Shown here: one piece after another, positions 1 to 7,256 of the stretch
Layout: every line of letters starts with the position of its first letter
Position numbering within the stretch: position 1 is the first letter of the stretch
DNA from: an uncultured Rubrobacteraceae bacterium
GTDB taxonomy: Bacteria > Actinomycetota > Rubrobacteria > Rubrobacterales > Rubrobacteraceae
DNA length: 13,399 nucleotides
Direction: 5' to 3'
NCBI GenBank assembly: GCA_902805985.1
Contig: CADCUW010000417.1
Coordinates: 1-13,399, forward strand
Notes under the pieces: model-generated
Told to the model about the DNA's origin: nothing
The model's input: the letters and a program-made list of their open reading frames with translations, nothing else
Databases searched by the model: none
Program-made: the position numbers and the translations under genes

Positions 1-1294
1 TGTTCGGAGCGTACCCCGCGAGTGTAGACACGATGTTGCGCCCGATCTCCTCCCGCCTCTCTTTCCACGTGCCCGCCGCGAGCCGGTAAGGGGCGTACTG
101 GCAGAACAGGCTCATCGTGTGCTTGCCGGGCGGCGCGAGGCCGTCCTCGGTCGCGCTCTGGATGTAGCCGTCCATGAAAGGGTTCCTGGAGGGCTCGCCC
201 CGCTCGCACTCCCCCCACGCCTCCTGCAGCGAGTCGACGGATGGGTTTATGACGATGCCGCCGGTGTGCTGCGGCCCGATCTCCTTTCCCGGCAAGGCCG
301 TGAAGTCCGGCAACTCCCCGAGCGCCAGCAGCACCTTGACCACCGAGCCCTCCACGCGCATCCCTTTGACACCCTCGACGAGATCTGCCGGCAGGTGCCC
401 CTCGCCGACCATACCGAGGTACGTCCTGTGCGGGTCGGCGCCCGAGAGGACGACGTCTGCGGCGAAGGATCGGCCGTCGAGGAGGTTGACGCCGCGTGCC
501 GCGCCGTCCCGGATATCTATCTCCGCGACCTCGGCGTCGGTGAGGATCTCGACCCCCGCCTCGCGGGCGGAGGAGGCGATGGCCCCGGCGACGGCGCCCA
601 TGCCGCCGCGGACGTAGCCCCAGGCGCCCTGGTGGCCGCCGATCTTGCCGAGGATGTGGTGGTACTTGACGTAGGCGGTGCCCGGGGTGCGGGGGCCCGC
701 GTTCGTCCCGATCACGCCGCCGACGCAAAGCACCGCCTTTAGCTCCTCGGACTCGAAGTACTCGTCGAGCACCCCCGCGACGCTCTTCTTCGTGAGCGTG
801 TGCCAGTCCTCCTCGCCCTCCGGCCCGTCGAAGGCCCGCTCGATGTCTTCGGGCGCGGGGGCAGGCCTGTCGAGCAACGGGCGCATCCTGGCGATGATGC
901 GGTCCCACATCGCCCAGTAGGCATCGTAGGCGGCAACGTCCCTCTTCGAGAACTTGGCGACCTGCTCCGCCGTCTTCTCACCGTCGAGGTAGGAGATGAG
1001 ATGCCTGCCGTCCGGGAAGGGGATGAAGTACTGGGGGTCGAGCGGGCGGACGTCGTAGCCGTGGCGGACGAGGTCGAGGTCCCGTATGACCTCGGGCAAC
1101 AGCAACTGGCAGACGTAGGAGCAGGTCGAGATCCTGTACCCCGGCCACGGCTCCTCGGTAACGGTGGCCCCCCCGACTATCCCCCGCCGCTCCAGCACGA
1201 GCACCTTCTTGCCCGCCTTCGCCAGGTAAGCCGCGGCGATGAGCCCATTGTGTCCCGAGCCGACGACGATGGCGTCGTACCGTCCGTCGCTCAC
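1..1294 (-). CDS. FAD-dependent oxidoreductase, PYROXD2 / phytoene-desaturase-like (3' end outside window)
   Basis: This predicted FAD-dependent oxidoreductase resembles the PYROXD2/phytoene desaturase group. The N-terminus reads IVVGSGHNGL at about residues 9-18, the dinucleotide-binding GxGxxG turn in the GSGHNG form typical of this group. It is followed by an alpha helix and LVLERR, which holds the acidic residue that binds the FAD ribose. About 431 codons are present and the frame stays open to the left edge. Relatives are usually somewhat over 500 residues (family knowledge), so the C-terminal FAD/substrate part is missing. The GTG start at 1294-1292 overlaps the upstream acetyltransferase stop in a GTGA junction, which implies translational coupling. 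As the last visible gene of a polyamine operon it may oxidise an amine or a downstream intermediate, but nothing in the sequence fixes the substrate. The family is confident; the function is not. Confidence 0.85.
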   Translation of the reverse strand, partial: MSDGRYDAIVVGSGHNGLIAAAYLAKAGKKVLVLERRGIVGGATVTEEPWPGYRISTCSYVCQLLLPEVIRDLDLVRHGYDVRPLDPQYFIPFPDGRHLISYLDGEKTAEQVAKFSKRDVAAYDAYWAMWDRIIARMRPLLDRPAPAPEDIERAFDGPEGEEDWHTLTKKSVAGVLDEYFESEELKAVLCVGGVIGTNAGPRTPGTAYVKYHHILGKIGGHQGAWGYVRGGMGAVAGAIASSAREAGVEILTDAEVAEIDIRDGAARGVNLLDGRSFAADVVLSGADPHRTYLGMVGEGHLPADLVEGVKGMRVEGSVVKVLLALGELPDFTALPGKEIGPQHTGGIVINPSVDSLQEAWGECERGEPSRNPFMDGYIQSATEDGLAPPGKHTMSLFCQYAPYRLAAGTWKERREEIGRNIVSTLAGYAPN

Positions 1295-1848
1295 GCGGAG
1301 AACTCCTCCCTGGAGAGCTTCATCAGGTACACCGGACCCTCCGAGGTGTCCGCGGACGCGAGGTGCCTGAACCCGACCTTCCGGTAGGCGCGGATGGCGG
1401 CGGTGTTCCCCGGTTCGGGGTCTATGATGCAGACCCCGATGCTCCCGTCTGCAAAGACGACCTCCTGCAGGAAGCGGTGTATGATCCGCGGCCCCAGGCC
1501 CTTGTACAGCAGGTCCCGCTCGCCGATGAACAGGTCGATGCCGGCCGCGTCCTCGATGCCGACGAGTGCAGCGTACTCCTCGTCGTCGGCGACGCGGTAG
1601 GACTGGGCGTAGCCGACGGGCCTCTCGTCGTGGAGGATGAGGTAAGGCTCGACCGGCTCCCGGTCCTCGATGTATGCCGAGTACTTGGACGAGACCTCAT
1701 CAAAGTCGCCGACGTCTGCGTACCACCACCGGGCGACGTGCGGCTCGTGCAGCCAGCGGTGGACGAGCCGCAGGTCGGGACGCCGGAGCCGCCGGAAGGT
1801 GAGTCCGGCGGGGTCCCGTCTCCCGTCTTTCGGGGCGGTCGGGATCAA
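1291..1848 (-). CDS. GNAT N-acetyltransferase, AAC(6')-Ib-like
   Basis: This acetyl-CoA-dependent N-acetyltransferase of about 185 residues resembles the aminoglycoside 6'-acetyltransferase AAC(6')-Ib group along most of its length. Matching blocks (from memory of the family) are VGYAQSY at about 78-84, GID at 103-105, KGLGPRII at 116-123 (acetyl-CoA pyrophosphate loop), DPEPGN at 143-148 and AIRAYRKVGF at 151-160. The Asp in the GID block and the Asp in the DPxPxN block correspond to acidic residues important for drug amine binding in AAC(6')-Ib. The start is not certain. TTG at 1848 makes a TTGA overlap with the MBL gene stop, like the GTGA junction at this gene's own end. TTG at 1857 lies 11 nt after an AGGAG. 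No ATG or GTG precedes the domain. Its place in a polyamine operon suggests that a polyamine or similar polycation may be the natural substrate (inference). Confidence 0.82.
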   Translation of the reverse strand: MIPTAPKDGRRDPAGLTFRRLRRPDLRLVHRWLHEPHVARWWYADVGDFDEVSSKYSAYIEDREPVEPYLILHDERPVGYAQSYRVADDEEYAALVGIEDAAGIDLFIGERDLLYKGLGPRIIHRFLQEVVFADGSIGVCIIDPEPGNTAAIRAYRKVGFRHLASADTSEGPVYLMKLSREEFSA

Positions 1849-2546
1849 TACCGGCAACGCTCGACCGACTCCTGGAGCCTCGCCCGCGCGCCCTCCCGCA
1901 GCACGGGACCGTGGGCCATGATGACCGTCGCGAAGTCTTCCGCGAGCAGTTTCTGCGCCGAGCGCTTCGCGAGCGGCGGGTCGGTGCACAGCGCCTTGCG
2001 GACACCGACCCGGATCCTGCGCGGCAGGCACCCGAAGGCGTCGGCGGTGAAGAGCAGCCCGTCCGAGTCCCTCAAGAGCGAGGCGTGCCCGAGGGTGTGG
2101 CCTGGCGTGGAGATCAGGCGAAAGCCCGAGACGAGGTCCCCCTCCCGCAGCACCTTGCCTACCGGCACTCCCGGCGGCCGGGCGTTGCTGGACATGCGGC
2201 GGAAGAACGCGTTGCTCGGCGGGTCGAGGCCGCGCCGGCCGGAGATGACGTCGGCCTCGTGCGACGTCGAGCCGACCTCGGTGTTCGGCGCCCACTCCAG
2301 CAGGCCCTTCAGCCCTCCCGTGTGGTCGTCGTGCTGGTGGGTGAGAAAGATGCGCTTCAGGTCCCCCGGACCCGCGCCGAGTGAGGCGATGGCGTCCTTT
2401 ATTCGCCCCACGCTGCCCGCCACACCGGTGTCCACGAGCGTCCACCCGTCATCGTTCTCCAGCAGGAGCATGTTTATGGCGTTCTTGAAGCCTATGGCGT
2501 CCACGCGGTAGACGCCGGGCGCTATCTTCTCCAGGCCTTTTGTCAT
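1845..2546 (-). CDS. MBL-fold metallo-hydrolase
   Basis: This 233-residue single-domain metallo-beta-lactamase-fold hydrolase has the complete metal-binding set. H70-x-H72-x-D74-H75 lies in the THQHDDHTGG block, H150 in TPGHTLGH, D169 in FTADAF and H212 in MAHGP, so a binuclear zinc site should form. The superfamily includes glyoxalase II, lactonases and other thioesterases or hydrolases, and the exact reaction cannot be read from sequence. The ATG at 2546 follows the aldehyde dehydrogenase stop by one base, and a purine-rich GAGGGTGAT ribosome site lies inside the end of that gene. The 3' end overlaps the next acetyltransferase by 4 nt. In an operon for polyamine oxidation it could hydrolyse an ester, thioester or lactam-like intermediate, or detoxify a reactive aldehyde adduct; this is speculative. 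Confidence 0.88.
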   Translation of the reverse strand: MTKGLEKIAPGVYRVDAIGFKNAINMLLLENDDGWTLVDTGVAGSVGRIKDAIASLGAGPGDLKRIFLTHQHDDHTGGLKGLLEWAPNTEVGSTSHEADVISGRRGLDPPSNAFFRRMSSNARPPGVPVGKVLREGDLVSGFRLISTPGHTLGHASLLRDSDGLLFTADAFGCLPRRIRVGVRKALCTDPPLAKRSAQKLLAEDFATVIMAHGPVLREGARARLQESVERCRY

Positions 2547-2547
2547 G

Positions 2548-3990
2548 CTACATCACCCTCTGTCCCGGCTCGTCGTCCTTGCCATACGGGTACCACCACT
2601 CCTTTTTCTCGACCCTGGGGTCGATGTGGACGTGCTTGGACTCCTGGAACGCTTCGAGGCCTTCCCGGCCAAGCTCCCTGCCGATACCGCTCCCGCCGTA
2701 GCCGCCGAAGGGGGCTGCGTCGTTGTCCGTGAGGGGGTCGTTGATCCAGACCGTCCCGGCCCTGATGCCCCTCGCGCACCGGAGCATCTTCTCGAAGTCC
2801 CGCGTGTACACGTTCGCCCCGAGCCCGAACGGCACGGAGTTCGCGAGCTCGATGGCCTCATCGAGCGAACCTACCTCCACCACGGGCATCACGGGACCGA
2901 AGGTCTCGTCGCTCATCACCCTCATGCAAGGCTCGACGCCGGTCAGCACGGTTGGCCTGTAGAAGAAGCCCCGCCCGCCGAAGCGTTCGCCGCCCGTGAC
3001 GAGCGTAGCACCCCCGTCCAGGGCCTGGCCGACGTGGTCCTCGACCTTCTGGCGGCCCCTCGCGTTAATCATGGGCCCGATGTCCGTCGTCTCGTCCATC
3101 GGGTCCCCGATGTTGAGCGACTCGGCGAAACTCCTGGCGGCCTCGACGAAATCTCCTGCGACCTTCCTGTCCACGTAGAAGCGCTCCGAGGAGGTGCAGA
3201 CCTGCCCGGCGTTCAGGCAGGCGGCCCAGACGGCGCCCTGGGCCGCGACCTCCACGTCCACGTCGTCGCAGACGATAAACGGGTCCTTGCCCCCGAGCTC
3301 GAGGTTCGCCCGCATCAGGCGCTCGGCGGCGGTGATGCCGACCTTTCGACCCGTCTCCTGGCTGCCCGTGAACGCCACCATGTCCACGCCGGGGTGCCGC
3401 ACGAGCGCCTCGCCCACGTCTCCCGCCCCGTAGACCGCCTGGAAGAGGCCATCAGGAAGACCCTCCATCAGCTCCATCATGCGTCGCGTCCCGAGCGGCG
3501 TCTCCTCCGAAGGCTTGAGGATGACGGCGTTACCGGCGGCCAGCGCGGGGGCGACCTTCCAGGCGGCGAGCAGCAGCGGGTAGTTCCAGGGGACGATGCA
3601 GGCGACGGTCCCGACGGGCTCCTTTATGACCATGGCGAGCTGCTGGGGCTCGATGGGGGCCGGGAGGTAGCCGACCGAGTCGCGCGAGATCTCACCGTAG
3701 TAGTCGAAGCAGGCCGCCACCCACGTGACCTCGTCCCGGTTCTCGATAAACGGCTTGCCGCCCTCAGCAGTCATGATCCCGGCAAGCTCGTCCGCGTGGC
3801 CGCGCAGGTTCGCCGAGATCTCGTGAAAGACCTCAGCCCGGTCGAGCCCCGCGAACCCTCGCCACTCCTCGAAGCCGCGCTTCGCCCTGTTCGCGACGGC
3901 GCCGAGCTCGTCACGTCCGGTCGTCGGGATCTCCTCTATGCTCTCTTCCGTCGCCGGGTTGACGACGGACAACCGTCCGTTCTGTGCCAC
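2548..3990 (-). CDS. NAD(P)+-dependent aldehyde dehydrogenase (aminoaldehyde/betaine-aldehyde type)
   Basis: This 480-residue member of the ALDH superfamily is of normal family length. The key elements are present: PWNYP with the oxyanion Asn at 136, the cofactor-binding KPSE at 159-162, the FTGSQETG glycine motif at 207-214, general base E231 in LELGGKDP and catalytic nucleophile C265 in GQVCTSSER. The GTG at 3990 is chosen because the protein begins at the usual family N-terminus and GGAGGAGAA directly precedes it. A longer in-frame extension upstream would read through the preceding acetyltransferase gene. It probably oxidises the aminoaldehyde made by the transaminase and oxidases (for example 4-aminobutanal to GABA) with NAD(P)+ in the cytoplasm; the substrate is inferred from context. 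It lies 10 nt after the upstream acetyltransferase and 1 nt before the MBL gene. The C-terminus EWWYPYGK is aromatic-rich. Confidence 0.95.
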   Translation of the reverse strand: MAQNGRLSVVNPATEESIEEIPTTGRDELGAVANRAKRGFEEWRGFAGLDRAEVFHEISANLRGHADELAGIMTAEGGKPFIENRDEVTWVAACFDYYGEISRDSVGYLPAPIEPQQLAMVIKEPVGTVACIVPWNYPLLLAAWKVAPALAAGNAVILKPSEETPLGTRRMMELMEGLPDGLFQAVYGAGDVGEALVRHPGVDMVAFTGSQETGRKVGITAAERLMRANLELGGKDPFIVCDDVDVEVAAQGAVWAACLNAGQVCTSSERFYVDRKVAGDFVEAARSFAESLNIGDPMDETTDIGPMINARGRQKVEDHVGQALDGGATLVTGGERFGGRGFFYRPTVLTGVEPCMRVMSDETFGPVMPVVEVGSLDEAIELANSVPFGLGANVYTRDFEKMLRCARGIRAGTVWINDPLTDNDAAPFGGYGGSGIGRELGREGLEAFQESKHVHIDPRVEKKEWWYPYGKDDEPGQRVM

Positions 3991-4000
3991 TTCTCCTCCG

Positions 4001-4435
4001 TTACCTCCTGTAGACCACAAATGATGTTGCGTGTCCCACCGTGTCGTAGAGCGAGCGGGCCGGGGCGTTGTACTGCTGGGTGTGCCAGTAGACGCGGTCC
4101 GCGCCCCGCCGGTCCGCCTCGGCGTAGACGCCCTCCATGAGCAGCCGCCCGGCCCCCGAACCACGGCCCCCGCGCGAGACGAACAGGTCCTCCAGGTAAC
4201 AGTAGGTCCCGGTCGTCCACGTCGCCGGGTGGAAGACCGCGTGCGCCAGCCCGACCGGGCCTTCGTCGTCTTCCGCCAGGAGCCCGAAGAAGCCGTCCGC
4301 CCCTTCGCACAGGCGCCGGAAGGTCGTCTGCGTCACCTCATCGGCCGGTTCGTTGCGGTAGAAGTCGTTGTAGCCGCGCCAGAGAGGGAGCCAGGCGTCG
4401 CGGTCCGCGGCCCGGATGGGACGTACGGTCGTCAA
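4001..4435 (-). CDS. GNAT family N-acetyltransferase (possible polyamine acetyltransferase)
   Basis: This compact 144-residue GNAT domain has motif A around residues 80-100 (YLEDLFVSRGGRGSGAGRLL), where the RGxGAG turn binds the acetyl-CoA pyrophosphate. The C-terminal part has NAPARSLYD at 123-131, the usual motif B with a conserved Tyr. The order EDLFV, glycine loop, then a Tyr-containing ARxLYDxVG recalls spermidine/spermine acetyltransferase-type GNATs. The TTG start at 4435 is supported by GGGAG six nt upstream; the preceding permease stop is 25 nt away. The stop TAA sits inside a purine-rich stretch that forms the ribosome site of the aldehyde dehydrogenase. Its location between polyamine permeases and the aldehyde dehydrogenase makes a polyamine substrate plausible, but GNAT specificity cannot be read from these motifs. 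Confidence 0.88.
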   Translation of the reverse strand: MTTVRPIRAADRDAWLPLWRGYNDFYRNEPADEVTQTTFRRLCEGADGFFGLLAEDDEGPVGLAHAVFHPATWTTGTYCYLEDLFVSRGGRGSGAGRLLMEGVYAEADRRGADRVYWHTQQYNAPARSLYDTVGHATSFVVYRR

Positions 4436-4460
4436 GGGTATCTCCCGGTCTTTCCAGCTC

Positions 4461-5282
4461 TCAAGCGCCCTCCTTGCGGACCAGGAGGCGGCTGCCGCCG
4501 AAGATCAGGAACAACGTGGTGACGAGCACCACCGTCGAGAGCGCGTTGATGACGGGGCTGACGCCGAACTTGATCATGGAGTAGATCTTCAACGGCAGCG
4601 TGCTCGAGCCGACCCCGCTGATAAAGAACGTTATGACGAAGTCGTCGAACGAGAGCGTGAACGCGAGCAGGGCGCCGGCCATGACGCCCGGCAGGATCAG
4701 GGGCAGCGTCACCCGCAAGAAGGTCTGCACCGGGCTCGCCCCGAGGTCTTGCGCTGCCTCCTCCACGGAGCGGTCCATCCCGGCGAGGCGGGCGCGTACC
4801 ACGATAGTGACAAAGGAGATCGTGAACGCCACGTGGGCTATCACGATGGTCGTGACGCCCAGTTGCAAGTCGGCGGCCACGAAGAAGACGAGCAGGCTCA
4901 CCCCGACCACGATCTCGGGCATCACCGTCGCCGCGTAGATGGCCGTGTCGGCGGCCGTCTGGCCCCGGAAGCGGTGACGGGAGAGGGCGAGCGCCGTCAT
5001 CGTGCCTATGACGGTCGCGATGAGCGTCGCGAAGACGCCGACCGTGAGCGAGGTCCTGAGGGCCTGCAGTATCGTCGGGTCGCCCAAAAGTTGCCCGTAC
5101 CACTCGAAGGAGAACCCCGTCCACACCTGGGTGCTGCGCGTCGAGTTGAAAGAGAAAAAGACGAGGACCGCTATGGGCGCGTAGAGGAACACGTAGACCA
5201 GCACGGAGCCGAGGAGCAGGCCCCAGTCCGGCAGCCCGCTCGTCACGCCCTTGCGGGAGCCTTTAGACGTTACGGATGCCAT
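4461..5282 (-). CDS. potC: Polyamine ABC transporter permease, PotC type
   Basis: This inner-membrane permease of 273 residues has about six hydrophobic segments, the first at about 21-43. The cytoplasmic EAA loop at about 174-200 (EEAAQDLGASPVQTFLRVTL and following LPGV) docks onto the ATPase. Length and layout match PotC/PotI proteins. The SFDDFVITFF segment after the EAA loop is characteristic of this subfamily (family knowledge). The ATG directly abuts the potB stop codon (TAGATG) with GGAGGGGG just upstream, so the two permeases should be made in equal amounts. With PotA, PotB and PotD it forms a complete importer. Whether the cargo is putrescine, spermidine or another polyamine is not fixed by the permease. 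Confidence 0.94.
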   Translation of the reverse strand: MASVTSKGSRKGVTSGLPDWGLLLGSVLVYVFLYAPIAVLVFFSFNSTRSTQVWTGFSFEWYGQLLGDPTILQALRTSLTVGVFATLIATVIGTMTALALSRHRFRGQTAADTAIYAATVMPEIVVGVSLLVFFVAADLQLGVTTIVIAHVAFTISFVTIVVRARLAGMDRSVEEAAQDLGASPVQTFLRVTLPLILPGVMAGALLAFTLSFDDFVITFFISGVGSSTLPLKIYSMIKFGVSPVINALSTVVLVTTLFLIFGGSRLLVRKEGA

Positions 5283-6149
5283 CTAGACCCCCTCCAGCTT
5301 ATCCGTACCGACGCGGCGGATGTAGAACATTATGGCGATGAGCAGGAGGACGCCGAGCATCACCGAGAGGGCGCTCCCGAAGGCCCAGTCGCGCGACTGG
5401 AGGAACTGGTTCTGGATCAGGTTCCCCGTCATCACCGTCTGGGAGCCGCCGAGCAGGTCCGGGATAACGAACTCGCCCGACGACGGTATAAAGACCAGGA
5501 TGCTGCCCGCGATCACGCCCGGCAGGCTCAACGGGAACGTAACCCGCAAGAACGTCTGCCACCGGCTCGCCCCGAGGTCCTTGCCGGCCTCCTTCAGGCG
5601 CACGTCGAACTTCTCCAGCGCCGCGTAGAGCGGCAGGACCATGAACGGCAGGTACGAGTAGGTCATGCCCATAAGTACCGCCTCGGGGGTGAAGATCAGG
5701 TTCACCGGGCCCTCCGTAATGCCGAGGAACTGGAGCGTCTTGTTGGCGATGCCGTTGCCGCCGAGGATCACGACCCAGGCGTAGGCCCGGATCAAGAGGC
5801 TCGTCCAGAACGGGACCATGACGAGCAAGATAAGTGCGTTGCGCCACCGCCTGCCCTTGAAGACTATGAAGTACGCCAGCGGGTACCCGAGCACGAAGCA
5901 GAGCAGCGTCGTCAGCGCCGCTATCCCGAACGAGCGGGCGATGATCTTCAAATAGAGCGGGTCGAAGACCAGGAGGTAGTTGCCCGGGTTAAAGCCCAGA
6001 GTTATGCCGCCGTAGGGCCCGCTCGTCCCGAACGAGTACGCCACGATAAAGAGCAGCGGTACGAGGAAGAAGAGCCCGAGCCAGAGGGTGACGGGCGCCA
6101 GCAGCGCCGCGAGGCCCATCGACCAGCTCTTCGCCACGCGCTCCCTCAT
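5283..6149 (-). CDS. potB: Polyamine ABC transporter permease, PotB type
   Basis: This 288-residue inner-membrane permease is the partner of PotC. It has a hydrophobic segment at about 13-38, an extended periplasmic loop, then further membrane spans. The EAA loop lies at about 186-212 (KEAGKDLGASRWQTFLRVTF and following). The segment PFWTSLLIRAYAW at 113-125 and FIPSSGEFVIPDLLGG at 220-235 are hallmark blocks of PotB/PotH proteins. The ATG at 6149 is one base after the potD stop. No strong ribosome site is seen there, so translation is probably coupled to potD. The stop abuts the potC start. Transport of polyamines rather than another cation is inferred from these blocks together with the PotD-like binding protein. 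Confidence 0.95.
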   Translation of the reverse strand: MRERVAKSWSMGLAALLAPVTLWLGLFFLVPLLFIVAYSFGTSGPYGGITLGFNPGNYLLVFDPLYLKIIARSFGIAALTTLLCFVLGYPLAYFIVFKGRRWRNALILLVMVPFWTSLLIRAYAWVVILGGNGIANKTLQFLGITEGPVNLIFTPEAVLMGMTYSYLPFMVLPLYAALEKFDVRLKEAGKDLGASRWQTFLRVTFPLSLPGVIAGSILVFIPSSGEFVIPDLLGGSQTVMTGNLIQNQFLQSRDWAFGSALSVMLGVLLLIAIMFYIRRVGTDKLEGV

Positions 6150-6150
6150 C

Positions 6151-7254
6151 TCAGGAGCTCTTCACTTCGGTAAAGACGCGCTCGTACTCGCGCGTCGCCT
6201 CGCCGGGGTCCGCTATGACCTGCAGGCGCTGGAAGACGCTGTCAGGCAAGACGTAGCCTGGCAGGTCCTTGAGCGCGTCGTCGATCATCGGCAGGGCGGC
6301 GGCGTTCGGGGTGTTGTAGTAGGTGTAGTTGGAGAGCTCAGCGCCCGTCTTCGCGCCGAGAATGTAGTTTATGAGCTTGTGGGCGTTCTGCGGGTGCTCG
6401 GCGCCGTTGGGGATGCACATATTGTCCGTCCAGCGCGTGGCGGCGGGCTTTGGGACGACGTAGTCGAGGTCGCTGTTCTCCGAGAGCGCCAGGAACGCGT
6501 CGCCGCTGAAGACGTGCCCGAGCAAGAGGTCGCCGTTCTGGACGAGCGGGCGGGCCTCCGTCGAGTCGAAGTACCCGCGCAACAGCGGCTTCTGCTGCTT
6601 GAGCTCGTCGGCGGCCTCCTGGAGCTCGCCCATGTCCGTGGTGTTTACGGAGTATCCCAGCTTGTAGAGGGCGGCCCCGAGCGTCTCTCTGGTGTCGTTT
6701 AGCATGGACATCTCACCCTCGAACTCCGTGTCCCACAGAGGGTCCCAGGACTCGGGGAGTTGGCCGATCTCCTTTTTGTTGTAGAGGATGCCGGTCGTGC
6801 CCCACTGGTAGGGGAGGCTGTACTCGTTGTTCGGGTCGTAGGAGAGGCCCTCGTACTCCTTGCCGATGTTCTTGGCGTTGGGTATCTGGGCCATGTCGAG
6901 CCTCTGCACGACGTCGGACTTGATCATGATCTCAACCATGTAGTCGCTCGGCACGATGACGTCGTACCCCGTGCCCCCGGCCTGCAGCTTGGCCAGCAGG
7001 TCCTCGTTGGAGGAGAAGAAGTCTTGCGTGACCGTTATGCCGGTCTGCTTCTCGAAGTCCGGTATGGTGCTCTTGGCGACGTAGTCTGACCAGTTGTAGA
7101 AGTTGAGCGCCTTCTCCTCCGGGCCACCGCCGCCACCGCCACCGCTACTCTGCGCGCTGGTGTTCGGCTGGCAGGCAAGCACCGAGAGGGTCGAGCCGGC
7201 GACACCGGCAGCACCCATCGTCCTCAGGAACCTTCCGCGCGAGATCCTCTTCAT
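6151..7254 (-). CDS. potD: Polyamine-binding lipoprotein, PotD/PotF family
   Basis: This substrate-binding lipoprotein for the polyamine importer has 367 residues. The N-terminus MKRISRGRFLRTMG is followed by a short hydrophobic stretch and VLAC, so Cys28 is the likely lipid-anchored residue. SRGRFLR resembles, but does not match, a twin-arginine motif. A run of seven glycines (38-44) forms a linker. The mature domain has NFYNWSDYV (51-59), VPSDYMVE (101-108), LPYQWGTTGI (147-156) and NDTRETLG (186-193), all matching PotD blocks. Candidate ligand residues by recall of E. coli PotD are W55, Y58, D187, E190, W275 and D277; the position of E. coli Trp229 appears to be F249. ATG at 7254 is chosen because GGGAGG lies six nt upstream. 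ATG at 7257 or TTG at 7260 are possible but sit too close to it. The reading frame follows potA almost directly. Confidence 0.95.
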   Translation of the reverse strand: MKRISRGRFLRTMGAAGVAGSTLSVLACQPNTSAQSSGGGGGGGPEEKALNFYNWSDYVAKSTIPDFEKQTGITVTQDFFSSNEDLLAKLQAGGTGYDVIVPSDYMVEIMIKSDVVQRLDMAQIPNAKNIGKEYEGLSYDPNNEYSLPYQWGTTGILYNKKEIGQLPESWDPLWDTEFEGEMSMLNDTRETLGAALYKLGYSVNTTDMGELQEAADELKQQKPLLRGYFDSTEARPLVQNGDLLLGHVFSGDAFLALSENSDLDYVVPKPAATRWTDNMCIPNGAEHPQNAHKLINYILGAKTGAELSNYTYYNTPNAAALPMIDDALKDLPGYVLPDSVFQRLQVIADPGEATREYERVFTEVKSS

Positions 7255-7256
7255 CA

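Noticed and set aside
1291..1848. Calling the AAC(6')-like gene an acquired antibiotic-resistance gene
   Set aside because: Base composition matches its neighbours, it is translationally locked into the operon, and no integron, transposon or repeat flanks it. Resistance cannot be claimed from sequence resemblance.
2545..4140. Plus-strand open frame of 531 codons opposite the aldehyde dehydrogenase
   Set aside because: It is the antisense shadow of a high-GC gene. The minus strand has all ALDH catalytic motifs; the plus frame has an Arg/Val/Asp-rich composition with no domain.
4416..6173. Plus-strand open frame of 585 codons opposite the permease genes
   Set aside because: Its highly charged, Arg/Glu/His/Gln-rich sequence is what antisense reading of hydrophobic membrane segments gives. 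The permeases on the other strand are unmistakable.
7170..7254. Twin-arginine signal on the polyamine-binding protein
   Set aside because: The motif is SRGRFLR, with a Gly between the arginines. A plain Sec lipoprotein signal ending at VLAC explains the N-terminus, though a Tat variant cannot be excluded.
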